This document shows positions 39,436 to 48,331 of a stretch of 64,000 bases of DNA, in pieces. The position numbers and the translations under genes were made by a program. The notes below the pieces were generated by a model that was not told the origin of the DNA, did no database searches, and saw only the letters and a list, made by a program, of their open reading frames with translations. The stretch comes from Methylobacter sp. (GTDB lineage: Bacteria; Pseudomonadota; Gammaproteobacteria; Methylococcales; Methylomonadaceae). Where the stretch lies: the NCBI GenBank assembly GCA_030653175.1, contig JAURZV010000098.1, positions 1 to 64,000 on the forward strand. The letters are read 5' to 3'. Numbering within the stretch: the first letter of the stretch is position 1; each line of letters opens with the position of its first letter.

Positions 39436-40746
39436 TTATTTCAACTTTTGGCGAATCGGGTCAGTTGACGGTTTTTCTTCCGTCAATTGCGGTGGGAAAG
39501 CGTTCAACTGACGCCAGAGTTCATAAGCCATCGTGACCCGGTTCAGCATTACCCAGCCATTAACGCGCACACCCTGACGCAGGAAGCGCTCTGACGGCCA
39601 GGGCCGGTCGGATGGGTCGGGGACGATGAGTACACGGAACCTGCCTTTGCCGTCGTCGGTGGAATCCACGAAGGCGACGGTGCCGCCGAAAGTGCCTACC
39701 GCCAATTCCGTCCAGCCGGCAAACTGAATGGCCGGCCAGCCCTCGAATTGTAGGCGTGCATGGCGGCCCGGCGTGATGAGCACCGCATCGATGCCACTCA
39801 CCCACATTTCCACGGCCTTAATGTCAGTATCCGGCACCAGAACCAGCAAAGGATCGCCCTGTTTGACAATGTCGCTTTGCGGATTGGCCACAAGGCGCAA
39901 GATGCTGCCGTCTCGTGGCGCCTTCACCACTTGGGATTGTTGGCGCGACAGGTCAATCTCGCTCTTGAGCAGGCTGCTCCGGCTGTCTTCCAGTTCGCTC
40001 CGGGTCTTGTTGGCCGAAGCGCCGGCGGAGTCGATGCGTGCCTGGGCATCGGCGCGGATACGCCCGATCTCCGCCTCGGCGGCGCTTTGTTCGGCCTGCG
40101 CTGCGTTCAGCGCAGCCTGGGCGCTGTTCAGGCTGCGCCGGGCGACGATGCCGTCGCGCTCGGCGACCTCGAAGTCACGCTTCGACACCAGGCCGTCACC
40201 CAGCAAACGTTGCAAGCGCCCGGTCTGAACGGCTGCCGCATCCAGGGTCGCCCGCGCTGAAGCTATCGTCTCGCCGGCTGAAAGCGCCCGCTGGCGAGCG
40301 ACATCCAGCCGGTACTGGGCGGTGGCGGCCTGCAAATCCCGGGTGGTGATCAGATTGTCGATCTGCAGCCGGTAGGCGCGCAATTCTTCTTCCTTGGCCG
40401 CCAGTTTGGCGGCGGCGGCGTTAGTCTGCCGACTCAGGCGTTCGAGCTGTTCGGGATCGACATCGGCTATTTCCATCAGCACGTCGCCGGCCTTGACCTT
40501 GGCGCCCTCACGCGCCTGCCATTGCACAATGCGCCCGGAAACCGGCGCTTCCACGGTCTGCTGACGTTCGAGGGGAGCGAAGGCTGTTACCCGCCCCGTG
40601 CCGGTGATGTTTTGTTGCCAGGGCGTCAACAGCAAAGCCGGCGGCGTCAGCAGGAACAGCCACACGCAGGCTCTGGCCAATGTGCTGATCAGGCGCGGTG
40701 TGCGTGCGGTGGAGAGGGCGGAAAGGCGGGAATGCAGTTCAGGCAT
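39436..40746 (-). CDS. HlyD-family membrane fusion protein
   Basis: 436 residues from the ATG reading MPELHSRLSAL, which overlaps the stop of the upstream ABC gene; a TTG lies three codons further up. One N-terminal membrane helix (LARACVWLFLLTPPALLL) is followed by a lipoyl-like half (VEAPVSGRIVQWQAREGAKV), a long coiled-coil hairpin at about residues 100-270, and the second lipoyl half plus beta-barrel (VVKAPRDGSILRLVANPQSD). It links the inner-membrane ABC protein to the TolC-like channel. It belongs to the same operon as both. Confidence 0.92.
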   Translation of the reverse strand: MPELHSRLSALSTARTPRLISTLARACVWLFLLTPPALLLTPWQQNITGTGRVTAFAPLERQQTVEAPVSGRIVQWQAREGAKVKAGDVLMEIADVDPEQLERLSRQTNAAAAKLAAKEEELRAYRLQIDNLITTRDLQAATAQYRLDVARQRALSAGETIASARATLDAAAVQTGRLQRLLGDGLVSKRDFEVAERDGIVARRSLNSAQAALNAAQAEQSAAEAEIGRIRADAQARIDSAGASANKTRSELEDSRSSLLKSEIDLSRQQSQVVKAPRDGSILRLVANPQSDIVKQGDPLLVLVPDTDIKAVEMWVSGIDAVLITPGRHARLQFEGWPAIQFAGWTELAVGTFGGTVAFVDSTDDGKGRFRVLIVPDPSDRPWPSERFLRQGVRVNGWVMLNRVTMAYELWRQLNAFPPQLTEEKPSTDPIRQKLK

Positions 40747-42853
40747 GGTCGTCAACTCCTTGCAGCTCCACCACCCGCCCGCACAGAGCGGCGACGTTCG
40801 GCGATCCGGTCAGCACCAGCAGGGTCCAGGGCGCATCGGCGGCGAACAACGCCGCAGCGATACGCTCGCGCGCCGCTTCGTCCATTTCGTCGAGAATACC
40901 GTCCAGAATCAGTAAGGCGGGGCGTCCGGCAATGGCCCGTGCGAGCAGCAACAGGCGTCCCTGAGCGGCGGACAAAGGTGCGCCGCTGGGGCTGAGATCG
41001 GTATCCAGACCATCTTCCAAACTGGCGACATCGTCCAGCAGGCCAACCGCATCCAGCGCCTGCTCAACCTCGTCCTGCCCAAGTTCAGATCGGCCGAGGC
41101 GCACGTTTTCGAAGAGGCTGTCCCTGAAGAACTCCGCGCGACCGACCACGGCAATCCGGTTGCGCAATGCCTCCAGGCGCAAGTTGCCCAGATCGACGCC
41201 GTTTATTTCGATATGTCCCTTTCCCGGTTGGCGCAGGCCGCATAAAAGCGCCGCCAGCGTACTTTTGCCGCTGCCGTGGCCGCCGAACACGGCAACCCTC
41301 TCGCCAGGCTGAACCAGGAAACTGAGATTGGAAAATACCGGCTGTTTTGCGCCGAAGCCGAAGGACAAACCCCGTACTGCAAGCGAGACCGGCCCGGCCA
41401 TGTCCGGCGCAATGCCATACTCGCGCTCCAGCGGCAAATCCAGCAGATGGCCGATCTTGTCGGCGCCGGCCATCAGGTCATAGTAACCTTCCAGATGCTT
41501 GCCGAACTTGACCAGCGAGATCAGTGCCGACGACACGATCAATTCGGCGGCCACCAATTGTCCGAGGGTCAGATGGCCGTCGATGACCAGATAGCCGCCG
41601 ATGGCGAGCAAGGCAGTGCTGGCTATTGCATACAAGGTCACCGAACCGATGATCTGGCGTAGCAATACCTGATAATGGTTGCGCTTCGCTGCCAGATAGT
41701 CGAGCGCGAGCGCGTCGGTTCGCTTGGCGGCGAGTTCCGGCCCGCCGCTGAATTTGAAGGTCTGCATGTTGCCGGCGACGATTTCCAGCCAGGCAACCAG
41801 GGCGTATTTGGATAATGATTCCTGGATGGCGGTAGCGACACCGCCGCGTCCCAGCGCGAATATGATGAAGAAGATCGACAGCACCAACACCACATCGAAA
41901 GCCAGCAGGAAAGGATGGTAAAAAGCCAGCATGATCAAACCGACTAAAGTCTGTACCGCCGTGCTCAAGCCGTCCAGCAGCAGTGACGAACCTGCTTTCT
42001 GCACCGTCAGCACGTCGAAGAAGCGGTTGACCAGTTCCGGGCCATGGTGATGCTCGTAAGCATCGCTACGCACCCTGGGCAGGCGGTAAGCCAGATCCGT
42101 CGCCAGCCGCACGAAGATGCGCCGCTGCACGATTTCCACCAGGTACGACTGAAGCACATGCACCGCGCCGGCAAACGTTAAGAAGAAGAACAGAATGGTT
42201 GACAGCACCAGCAAGGGTTGCCCCATGCCGCTCATTGCCACCGTGTTCACCAGGGCCTGCACCGCGACCGGCGAGGCTAAAGCCAGTAGGCCGGAACCCA
42301 GCGCCAGCCCCAGCACCACCCACAGATCGGCATGGTCGGCGCGCATCAGTTCGATGAGCCGACGTAACGGCGGCAAATGCGCATGATGATCGTGACTGAC
42401 AGCACCGCTAAGCGGCGCCTTTGCATGCACCAGCAACCAGTCTCCCAACCGCCCGTCGGACAACCCCAGCAGCTCCCTTACGGCGGAGGGCTTGATCAGA
42501 CGTTTTTCAATTACCTCGCCCTGCACCAGAGCCACACGCACCCGGCCGGCACGAAACCCGTACAGTACCAGCCAGCCGCGCCCGCCTCCAAGACGCGCCA
42601 CCAGGGGCGTCTGTGCAGCCGATGCCTCCGCTGCGGCGCTTGGAGTCAAAGCCACGCGATCCATGCGCAAACCGATGTTTTCGCCGATATCGGACAGACT
42701 ATCCAGCTCATCATCAGAATCCAGTTGAATGAGCCGCTCCAATGACTTGGCGGGTTCGGTTTCTAATTCTAACAACCCCAGCAAAAAACCGAGCAATGTC
42801 TGCCAGGCTTGTTTACGCTGAAGGTTAAGCTTGTCGCCGGTGGAAATAGTCAT
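40739..42853 (-). CDS. ABC exporter with degenerate nucleotide-binding domain
   Basis: 704 residues from the ATG reading MTISTGDKLNLQ. An N-terminal cytoplasmic domain of about 165 residues has no visible Cys-protease site. A six-helix exporter membrane domain spans about residues 170-460 and is followed by the nucleotide-binding domain. Walker A is good (GGHGSGKST). Other motifs are not: the signature is LSAAQ in place of LSGGQ, Walker B reads LLILDGILDEMD so that Gly replaces the catalytic Glu, and the switch region reads LTGSPN with no His. ATP hydrolysis should be weak or absent unless a partner supplies a good half. It is first in the export operon. Confidence 0.9.
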   Translation of the reverse strand: MTISTGDKLNLQRKQAWQTLLGFLLGLLELETEPAKSLERLIQLDSDDELDSLSDIGENIGLRMDRVALTPSAAAEASAAQTPLVARLGGGRGWLVLYGFRAGRVRVALVQGEVIEKRLIKPSAVRELLGLSDGRLGDWLLVHAKAPLSGAVSHDHHAHLPPLRRLIELMRADHADLWVVLGLALGSGLLALASPVAVQALVNTVAMSGMGQPLLVLSTILFFFLTFAGAVHVLQSYLVEIVQRRIFVRLATDLAYRLPRVRSDAYEHHHGPELVNRFFDVLTVQKAGSSLLLDGLSTAVQTLVGLIMLAFYHPFLLAFDVVLVLSIFFIIFALGRGGVATAIQESLSKYALVAWLEIVAGNMQTFKFSGGPELAAKRTDALALDYLAAKRNHYQVLLRQIIGSVTLYAIASTALLAIGGYLVIDGHLTLGQLVAAELIVSSALISLVKFGKHLEGYYDLMAGADKIGHLLDLPLEREYGIAPDMAGPVSLAVRGLSFGFGAKQPVFSNLSFLVQPGERVAVFGGHGSGKSTLAALLCGLRQPGKGHIEINGVDLGNLRLEALRNRIAVVGRAEFFRDSLFENVRLGRSELGQDEVEQALDAVGLLDDVASLEDGLDTDLSPSGAPLSAAQGRLLLLARAIAGRPALLILDGILDEMDEAARERIAAALFAADAPWTLLVLTGSPNVAALCGRVVELQGVDDHA

Positions 42854-42872
42854 ATACAACAATAGTCAGGGC

Positions 42873-42974
42873 TTAGATGAAAAGAAAAACAGTCGCGCTC
42901 ATGGTGCTGATTATAACCGCACCCCATATCCAGTTGATGTCCGTCATTGCATAGGCAGGTGCAGATGGACTCAT
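42873..42974 (-). CDS. Candidate 33-residue membrane peptide
   Basis: A short frame whose ATG overlaps the marC stop (ATGA). It reads MSPSAPAYAMTDINWIWGAV, then IISTMSATVFLFI, giving one membrane helix. The end resembles the C-terminus of the 152-residue membrane protein at 43741-44199 (WIRFALIISSLSATLYFFT), which suggests a shared origin. Its coupled start and conserved pattern argue for expression, but no ribosome site of its own and no family are evident. It could be a relic of a longer gene. Confidence 0.35.
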   Translation of the reverse strand: MSPSAPAYAMTDINWIWGAVIISTMSATVFLFI

Positions 42975-43618
42975 ATATGCGTCCATGCTGGAAACAACGC
43001 GATCAAACCGTTGGCAATAAACTGCACCGCCATGGCTGCCAAAAGGAGACCCATAATCCGGGTTGCTATGTTAATGCCTGCCGTACCTAATCGCTTTCCT
43101 AAAGGCACTGCCAAGCTTAAAATTATCCACACAACGCCCGCTAAAAATACAGACCCTAAGCTAGTGATTGCTTTATCAGTCCAATGGAACATCTGCTCGG
43201 CATTCACGATGACCAGACTGATTGCACCGGGCCCAGCCAGCAAAGGAATCGCCAGAGGCACCACAGCTATACCTTCTTTGTCTTCCGCTTCTAGCGCTTC
43301 TGCATGGGTATGTATTGCCGGGCTTATTTTGGCTTGAAACATTGAAATCGCGATCAGCAGTACTAAAAGACCGCTAGCAATGCGGAAGGCGGGCATACCA
43401 ATACCGAAAAACTGTAACAGCAAATTACCTGCCCAGATCGAAATAATTAATATCACGCCAACGGCAATTGACGCTTTAGCGGCTATATGGCGCATTTCGC
43501 CAGTGGATTTGTGGGCGGTCATAGTCAGGTAAACAGGGATGGCGCCTACGGGATTGATAATCGCAAAGATACCGATGAGATCTTTAAACAGTTCAGTCCA
43601 ATTGAGTAAATGCGGCAT
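42971..43618 (-). CDS. MarC-family integral membrane protein
   Basis: 215 residues from the ATG reading MPHLLNWTELFKDLIGIFAI; an in-frame extension of 23 codons upstream lacks family similarity. Six membrane helices. The motif FAIINPVGAIPVYLTMT is diagnostic of the MarC/YchE (UPF0056) family, and the second half has the matching LAIPLLAGPGAISLVIV. The family has no established substrate; the old link to multiple antibiotic resistance has not held up. The neighbouring genes do not suggest a role. Confidence 0.9.
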   Translation of the reverse strand: MPHLLNWTELFKDLIGIFAIINPVGAIPVYLTMTAHKSTGEMRHIAAKASIAVGVILIISIWAGNLLLQFFGIGMPAFRIASGLLVLLIAISMFQAKISPAIHTHAEALEAEDKEGIAVVPLAIPLLAGPGAISLVIVNAEQMFHWTDKAITSLGSVFLAGVVWIILSLAVPLGKRLGTAGINIATRIMGLLLAAMAVQFIANGLIALFPAWTHI

Positions 43619-43740
43619 AGAAATTAAGTGTTTAAATTGATTGTGCAGGTTGTAAAAATTAGTTTGCTGGAAATATCGGTTGCGCATAACCCAGCCGCCG
43701 GAATGACATTAATATCAGTTGTGCAGATACTTTTATGGCA

Positions 43741-44199
43741 TTAGGTGAAAAAATAAAGGGTCGCGCTCAGCGAACTGATGATAAGCGCAAACCGGATCCA
43801 GGTCATGATTTTAGACGATTCCGCCAGTGCAAGCCGTCGTTCCTGAACGGTGGTGACTGCGCGTCGCGCGGCACGATGCGCCTTGCGCGAAAGAGTCCAC
43901 GATAAGCCAATGGCTATCGCCAGGCTGATCCAGAAAATAATAATTTCCGCCGCTTTCTTAGACAGATGGAAAGCCTCCTCAAGGAAATGTCCGGCTATCG
44001 ATTCAAAAACCTCAAACAGCAAATGCAAACCGTGTCCGAGCACCGCGAGACCATGTCCGATCAGCGACAGCAGGGTATCGCCAAACAGGAACAAGGTTGG
44101 GATGCCCAGCATGATGCCAACTGTCACACTGCCAATAAAGCGATACAGGGTTCTGGCGTGAGCAGTCAGCCATATTATCAGCCATTCAAATTTTTTCAT
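43741..44199 (-). CDS. Hypothetical membrane protein
   Basis: 152 residues, start MKKFEWLIIWLTAHARTLYR. Three to four hydrophobic segments are visible (IGSVTVGIMLGIPTLFLFG, LIGHGLAVLGHGLHLLFEVF, IIIFWISLAIAIGLSW and the C-terminal FALIISSLSATLYFF), with a basic cytoplasmic loop (SRKAHRAARRAVTTVQERR). No family is recognised. It lies upstream of marC on the same strand with a 120-bp spacer and may share its transcript. Confidence 0.7.
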   Translation of the reverse strand: MKKFEWLIIWLTAHARTLYRFIGSVTVGIMLGIPTLFLFGDTLLSLIGHGLAVLGHGLHLLFEVFESIAGHFLEEAFHLSKKAAEIIIFWISLAIAIGLSWTLSRKAHRAARRAVTTVQERRLALAESSKIMTWIRFALIISSLSATLYFFT

Positions 44200-44336
44200 G
44201 ACATTTTCCTCGCAATATAGCAGTTAACGGTTCAACAACGACCTGCGTGCGGGGCGGCAATAAAGTATTCGGCGGATAGCGATGCCGATAATTTAAGGTA
44301 ACTCGAAAAAAATAAACCACCATATCCTCCAATCTT

Positions 44337-44695
44337 AACTACTCAGCAGCCAAAAATAGAACGCTGATTATTATGATTAACCTAAGATTTTTCGTAACTA
44401 CTCACTCCCCTTATTAAATCGCAAAGCCGGCTTTGAAGCGTCCGTAGGGGCGACCGGCCGGTCGCCCCTACAAGACTCCAGAAAGCGTAGATGCCGGAGT
44501 TCAAAGCTAGCTTTGAACTTTATGGTTCCAAACTGCGTGTTTTATGGCGCTCGGAATCCAGTGCCTCCTAGGGGAGTAGTTACGATTTTTCATGAGTTAT
44601 CTGTGTTTATCATATTCATCTGCGTCGCCTAGAGGCGCCTACTTTTGCCATCTGCGTTCCATTGTATTAATAACCAGATATTTTATTTATTGCGA
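44337..44695. mobile_element. Family-A MITE, interrupted and diverged
   Basis: The left part has aactactcagcagcc and atagaacgctgat; the right part has tatctgtgtttatcatattc and tctgcgttccattgtatta. A further short insertion (gcctagaggcgcctactttt) is seen near 44626-44647; a similar piece occurs near 29258. This copy is older than the two intact family-A copies. Confidence 0.7.
44394..44583. mobile_element. Family-B MITE nested in a family-A MITE
   Basis: 190 bp from gtaactactcactccccttat to cctaggggagtagttac, with inverted ends. It is flanked by a perfect 8-bp duplication gatttttc (44386-44393 and 44584-44591). Inside are the palindrome ggggcgaccggccggtcgcc and a ttcaaagctagctttgaa palindrome. 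No coding capacity. Confidence 0.85.
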
Positions 44696-44727
44696 GCTGC
44701 TTAACCGGCTCTACCCCGAAGCACGGG

Positions 44728-46080
44728 CTAGCGGGTACGCTGCATAAGTTCTGCAACGAGGTTTTCCATTGCCATGCAACGCGATCCTTTGACCAGAATA
44801 TTCACGCCAGGCCGAAGCTTCGGAAGCAAAACCTTGACCAACGCCTGATTGCCGGTTAGATGGTGAGCGCCTTCCCCAAAACTTTCTGCGGCGAGGCGCG
44901 CCCTCTTTCCCACCGCAAAAAGCTCCACAACGCCTGCCGCACGCGCTGCCTGCCCGGCCCAGCTATGCCAGATATCCGTTTCATCACCCAGTTCAGCCAT
45001 ATCGCCCAGCACCAGGAGTTTTTTGCCCGGCATGGTAGCCAAGGTTTCCAATGCCGCCGCCAGCGACGAGGGATTGGCGTTGTAGGTGTCGTCAATGATG
45101 CGCGCACCGCCCGCGCCAAGTTTAGACTGTAAACGCCCGGCTACCGGCCGCACGGCCGCCAAACCCGCCGCAATCGCTTCCGGTTCAATATCCAGCGCCA
45201 GGCAGGCCGCTGCTGCCGCCAAGGCATTCAGGGCGTTATGTCTGCCCATGAGACGCAAACGGGTTTGGATCCGGCCCCACGGCGATTCGATAGTCAGATC
45301 GCCGCCGTCGGACCGTGGCTGCCAGTTACCCCGTACATCCATGCCTGACTTGAATCCGAAGTGTAAACACAGCCGGTCGCCCGCTTGTTGACGCCAGATC
45401 GCCAGACATTCGTCGTCACCGTTCAGTACGGCGATGCCGTTGCTATCCATGACGGAAAACACCTCGCCGTTGGCGTGAGCGGCGCCCTCGCGCCCGCCGA
45501 AACCGGCCAGATGATCCAGCCCGGCATTGGTGATTATCGCGATATCCGGCAATGCCATTTCGCCGAGAGGTGCAATCTCGCCGTGCCCGCCGGCTCCCAA
45601 TTCCAGGATGGCGGCGCGATACTGCGAACTCAGGCGGAACAGGGTCAGCGGCACGCCGAGCGCATTGTTCCGGTTACCCTGAGTCGCCAGTACGGCATCG
45701 CCATACCGCTGCCGCAAAATCGCTGCTGTGAGCTCCTTGACGGTAGTCTTGCCATTACTGCCGAGCACCGCAATCACCGGCAATTGGAACTGCCGCCGCC
45801 AGGCGGCCGCCAACCGTCCCAGGGCCGGCACCGTGTCCTCTGCGACCAGGAGCGGCAAGGATGTCGGTACGGGGCGAGCAGCGAACACGGCAGTGGCCCC
45901 CCGTGATTGCGCTTCATCAAGATGATCGTGGCCATCGTGATGCGCACCTGTCAACGCGACGAACAGGGAGCCGGGACGCACCCGGCGCGAATCGATTTCA
46001 ATTCCGGAAAATTCGGCATCCTGGCCGAAACGGTCAGCGCCGGACCATTTGGCGACATCGGATAAGCGAGCGTGGATCAT
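44728..46080 (-). CDS. murF: UDP-MurNAc-tripeptide:D-Ala-D-Ala ligase
   Basis: 450 residues from the ATG reading MIHARLSDVAKW (GAGG lies 10 bases upstream; a longer frame starts at 46113). It adds D-Ala-D-Ala to the peptidoglycan precursor in the cytoplasm. The Mur ligase ATP loop GSNGKTTVKE, the central domain (ATQGNRNNALGVPLTLFRL, ELGAGGHGEIAPL) and the C-terminal domain (IIDDTYNANPSSLAAALETL) are all clear. It stands alone here, away from a dcw cluster, which is unusual; whether it is the only murF cannot be told. Confidence 0.94.
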   Translation of the reverse strand: MIHARLSDVAKWSGADRFGQDAEFSGIEIDSRRVRPGSLFVALTGAHHDGHDHLDEAQSRGATAVFAARPVPTSLPLLVAEDTVPALGRLAAAWRRQFQLPVIAVLGSNGKTTVKELTAAILRQRYGDAVLATQGNRNNALGVPLTLFRLSSQYRAAILELGAGGHGEIAPLGEMALPDIAIITNAGLDHLAGFGGREGAAHANGEVFSVMDSNGIAVLNGDDECLAIWRQQAGDRLCLHFGFKSGMDVRGNWQPRSDGGDLTIESPWGRIQTRLRLMGRHNALNALAAAAACLALDIEPEAIAAGLAAVRPVAGRLQSKLGAGGARIIDDTYNANPSSLAAALETLATMPGKKLLVLGDMAELGDETDIWHSWAGQAARAAGVVELFAVGKRARLAAESFGEGAHHLTGNQALVKVLLPKLRPGVNILVKGSRCMAMENLVAELMQRTR

Positions 46081-46139
46081 GGCAGCGGTACCTCGTAAAC
46101 GTTCAATGCCCAATCAGGGTTCAAAGCTTTCAAGCGGGT

Positions 46140-46312
46140 GTAACTAAAAGTGCGGGGAATCGATAGCGACATCCTGTTGTGGGCGCGAATTCATTCGCGT
46201 TTTTTAAACACCTGCCGCGCGCGAATGAATTCGCGCCCACACATGACTGAACTGTAGTAATGCCGAGTGTGGAAACAATAGCCTCAATCCCCACACTTTT
46301 AATCGAACCTCT
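46140..46312. repeat. Hairpin element between murF and bioD
   Basis: Outer ends taaaagtgcgggga (near 46145) and tccccacactttta (near 46290) are inverted. Nested inside is a perfect pair tgggcgcgaattcattcgcg and cgcgaatgaattcgcgccca at about 46179-46240. A relative of the outer end (taaaagtgcggt) occurs near 36241. Confidence 0.65.
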
Positions 46313-46319
46313 TTCAAAC

Positions 46320-47060
46320 TCATAGAATTTTCTGTGACATTAAATCCTGGTTGGACGCCGCCAACCGGTCAGCCAGGGCTGCCAGCGCCGGACAAAGCAT
46401 CATCCAGCCGGGATCAACGGTGCCCGTATCGAACCGGTCGGTCACGGTCACCGGATGTCCCAGCCATCGGGACAGGTCTGCTGCGTTGTCCATCAGCGGG
46501 TCGCCGTGAGGATCAAGCCGGTTCAATACCACCCCCGCGAGAGTCAAGCCGCGCCGTTTGATTGCATCCACAGTCATCAGGGTGTGGCCGATGGTGCCCA
46601 GCCGGTCCGCCGCCACCAATAGCACCGGCAAGGACAGCGCCACGGCCAGATCGGCGTTGAGCGCGCCCGGCGCCAGAGGGGAATAGAATCCCCCGGCGCC
46701 TTCCACCAACAGGAAATCGGTTTCGGCCACTCCTTCGAGGCAGGCCGCCTGTACGCCATTCAAAGTCAAAGTCGTACCGGACAAGACCGCCGCCCGTTCC
46801 GGCGACAGGGCCGGTTCCATGGAGTAAGGGCAGACGAGCTCCAAGGGGTCGTCGGTACGGGCGGCGGCTTGCAGCGTTCGGGCGTCCTCCGGCACCAGGC
46901 GACCTCCTTCCCGACGACAGCCGGATTCCACCGGTTTTCGGGGGCGCACGATCAGGTTCCGTTCCGCGAGCAGGCGAGCCAAGGCGGCGGCGATCTGAGT
47001 TTTGCCGACGCTGGTGTCGGTGCCGGTCACAAACAGACCGTGGGAGATGAGTCTAGCCAT
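46320..47060 (-). CDS. bioD: Dethiobiotin synthetase
   Basis: 246 residues. It closes the ureido ring of dethiobiotin from diaminopelargonate, CO2 and ATP. The P-loop FVTGTDTSVGKTQIAAALA is at the N-terminus, RPRKPVESGC is the substrate region, and LVEGAGGFYSPL holds the conserved Gly-rich loop. No other bio genes lie in the window. Biotin is needed by the pyruvate carboxylase encoded at 53-57 kb, but there is no sign of a shared regulation. Confidence 0.93.
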   Translation of the reverse strand: MARLISHGLFVTGTDTSVGKTQIAAALARLLAERNLIVRPRKPVESGCRREGGRLVPEDARTLQAAARTDDPLELVCPYSMEPALSPERAAVLSGTTLTLNGVQAACLEGVAETDFLLVEGAGGFYSPLAPGALNADLAVALSLPVLLVAADRLGTIGHTLMTVDAIKRRGLTLAGVVLNRLDPHGDPLMDNAADLSRWLGHPVTVTDRFDTGTVDPGWMMLCPALAALADRLAASNQDLMSQKIL

Positions 47061-47184
47061 CAGAAATAACCTCGTTAGTTTTTAGGTTTATAGATTTCAA
47101 CACAAAGCCTTGATAGGCGTTGCCAAACGTCCAAGTCTTCAAATCGCGCCATTTTTAGCCTTGTGTCTTTTGCCTTTTGCCTGT

Positions 47185-48093
47185 CTAAAAATACCCCTCT
47201 TTCTTTTTATCTTCCATCGAACCGGCCTGGTCGTGATCGATGATCCGACCCTGCCGTTCCGAGGTGGTGGCCAATAGCATTTCCTGGATGATTTCAGGCA
47301 ATGTGGTGGCGGTGGATTCAACGGCGCCGGTTAATGGATAGCAGCCCAGGGTGCGGAAGCGCACCATTTTCATCTGAGGCGTCTCGCCGGGCTCCAGCGG
47401 CATGCGGTCGTCATCGACCATGATCCATGTGCCTTCGCGCTGGACGACGGGACGTTCCTTGGCGAAATATAACGTTGGGATAGGAATGTTTTCCAAATGG
47501 ATGTATTGCCAAATATCCAGTTCAGTCCAGTTGGACAAGGGAAATACCCGGATCGACTCGCCCTTGTCGATCCTGCCGTTGTAGAGATTCCACAGTTCCG
47601 GACGCTGGTTCTTTGGATCCCAGCGGTGGTTCCGGTCGCGAAACGAATAAACGCGCTCCTTAGCGCGGGATTTTTCCTCGTCGCGCCGTGCGCCGCCGAA
47701 GGCCGCGTCGAACCGGTATTTATCCAGCGCCTGCTTGAGCGCCTCGGTCTTCATGATGTCGGTGTGTCTCTTGCTGCCGTAGGTGAAAGGGTTGACGCCC
47801 TTGCTCACGCCTTCCTGATTGGTGTGAACGATCAGCTCCAAACCCAGTTCGCGCGCCAGCCGGTCGCGGAATTCGATCATTTCGCGGAATTTCCAGGTAG
47901 TGTCCACATGCAGCAGCGGAAACGGAGGTTTGCCGGGAAAGAACGCTTTCAGCGCCAGTTGCAACATGACGGCGGAATCCTTGCCGACGGAATAGAGCAT
48001 TACCGGCCGCTCGAACTCCGCAGCCACCTCGCGGATGATGTAGATGCTTTCCGCTTCAAGCTGTTTTAGGTGGGTCAACTGATATGAAGTCAC
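47185..48093 (-). CDS. cysD: Sulfate adenylyltransferase subunit 2
   Basis: 302 residues, the same as E. coli CysD. It transfers AMP to sulfate to make APS, driven by the GTPase CysN. The PP-loop [39 protein letters not shown] and the C-terminal [11 protein letters not shown] and [23 protein letters not shown] are all intact. cysN, normally directly downstream, is absent: a 125-bp spacer with a small repeat leads to bioD. CysN may be elsewhere or replaced. Confidence 0.94.
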   Translation of the reverse strand: MTSYQLTHLKQLEAESIYIIREVAAEFERPVMLYSVGKDSAVMLQLALKAFFPGKPPFPLLHVDTTWKFREMIEFRDRLARELGLELIVHTNQEGVSKGVNPFTYGSKRHTDIMKTEALKQALDKYRFDAAFGGARRDEEKSRAKERVYSFRDRNHRWDPKNQRPELWNLYNGRIDKGESIRVFPLSNWTELDIWQYIHLENIPIPTLYFAKERPVVQREGTWIMVDDDRMPLEPGETPQMKMVRFRTLGCYPLTGAVESTATTLPEIIQEMLLATTSERQGRIIDHDQAGSMEDKKKEGYF

Positions 48094-48191
48094 GCGGGTA
48101 ATCTCCTATATTAAAGGGTATTGTTGAGCGTACATCTTTGGTATTTCATAGGTAGCCAAAAACATGAGGCGCTCCAGTAAAGTTAAGGATT

Positions 48192-48331
48192 GTAACTACT
48201 CAGTAGCTAAAAAAATGGAACGCTGATGACGCTGATAGTTATGATGTGTAAGATTTTTCTTAAATTATCTGCGTTGATCATATTCATCTGCGTCATCAGC
48301 GTTCCATTGTATTTGATGGCTGAGTAGTTAC
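48192..48331. mobile_element. Family-A MITE at the end of the DUF6671 gene
   Basis: 140 bp from gtaactactcagtagctaa to ggctgagtagttac, with inner arms tggaacgctgatgacgctga/gcgtcatcagcgttccatt. It is flanked by a perfect 8-bp duplication taaggatt (48184-48191 and 48332-48339). The insertion falls on the stop codon of the DUF6671 gene and turns what would have been TAA into TAG. Confidence 0.9.

Larger units (their letters stand above)
44200..44727. other. Intergenic region with nested mobile elements
   Basis: No gene. A family-A MITE (about 44337-44393 plus 44584-44695) is interrupted by a family-B element (44394-44583). The promoter for the 43741-44199 gene should lie in the first 130 bases. 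Confidence 0.7.
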
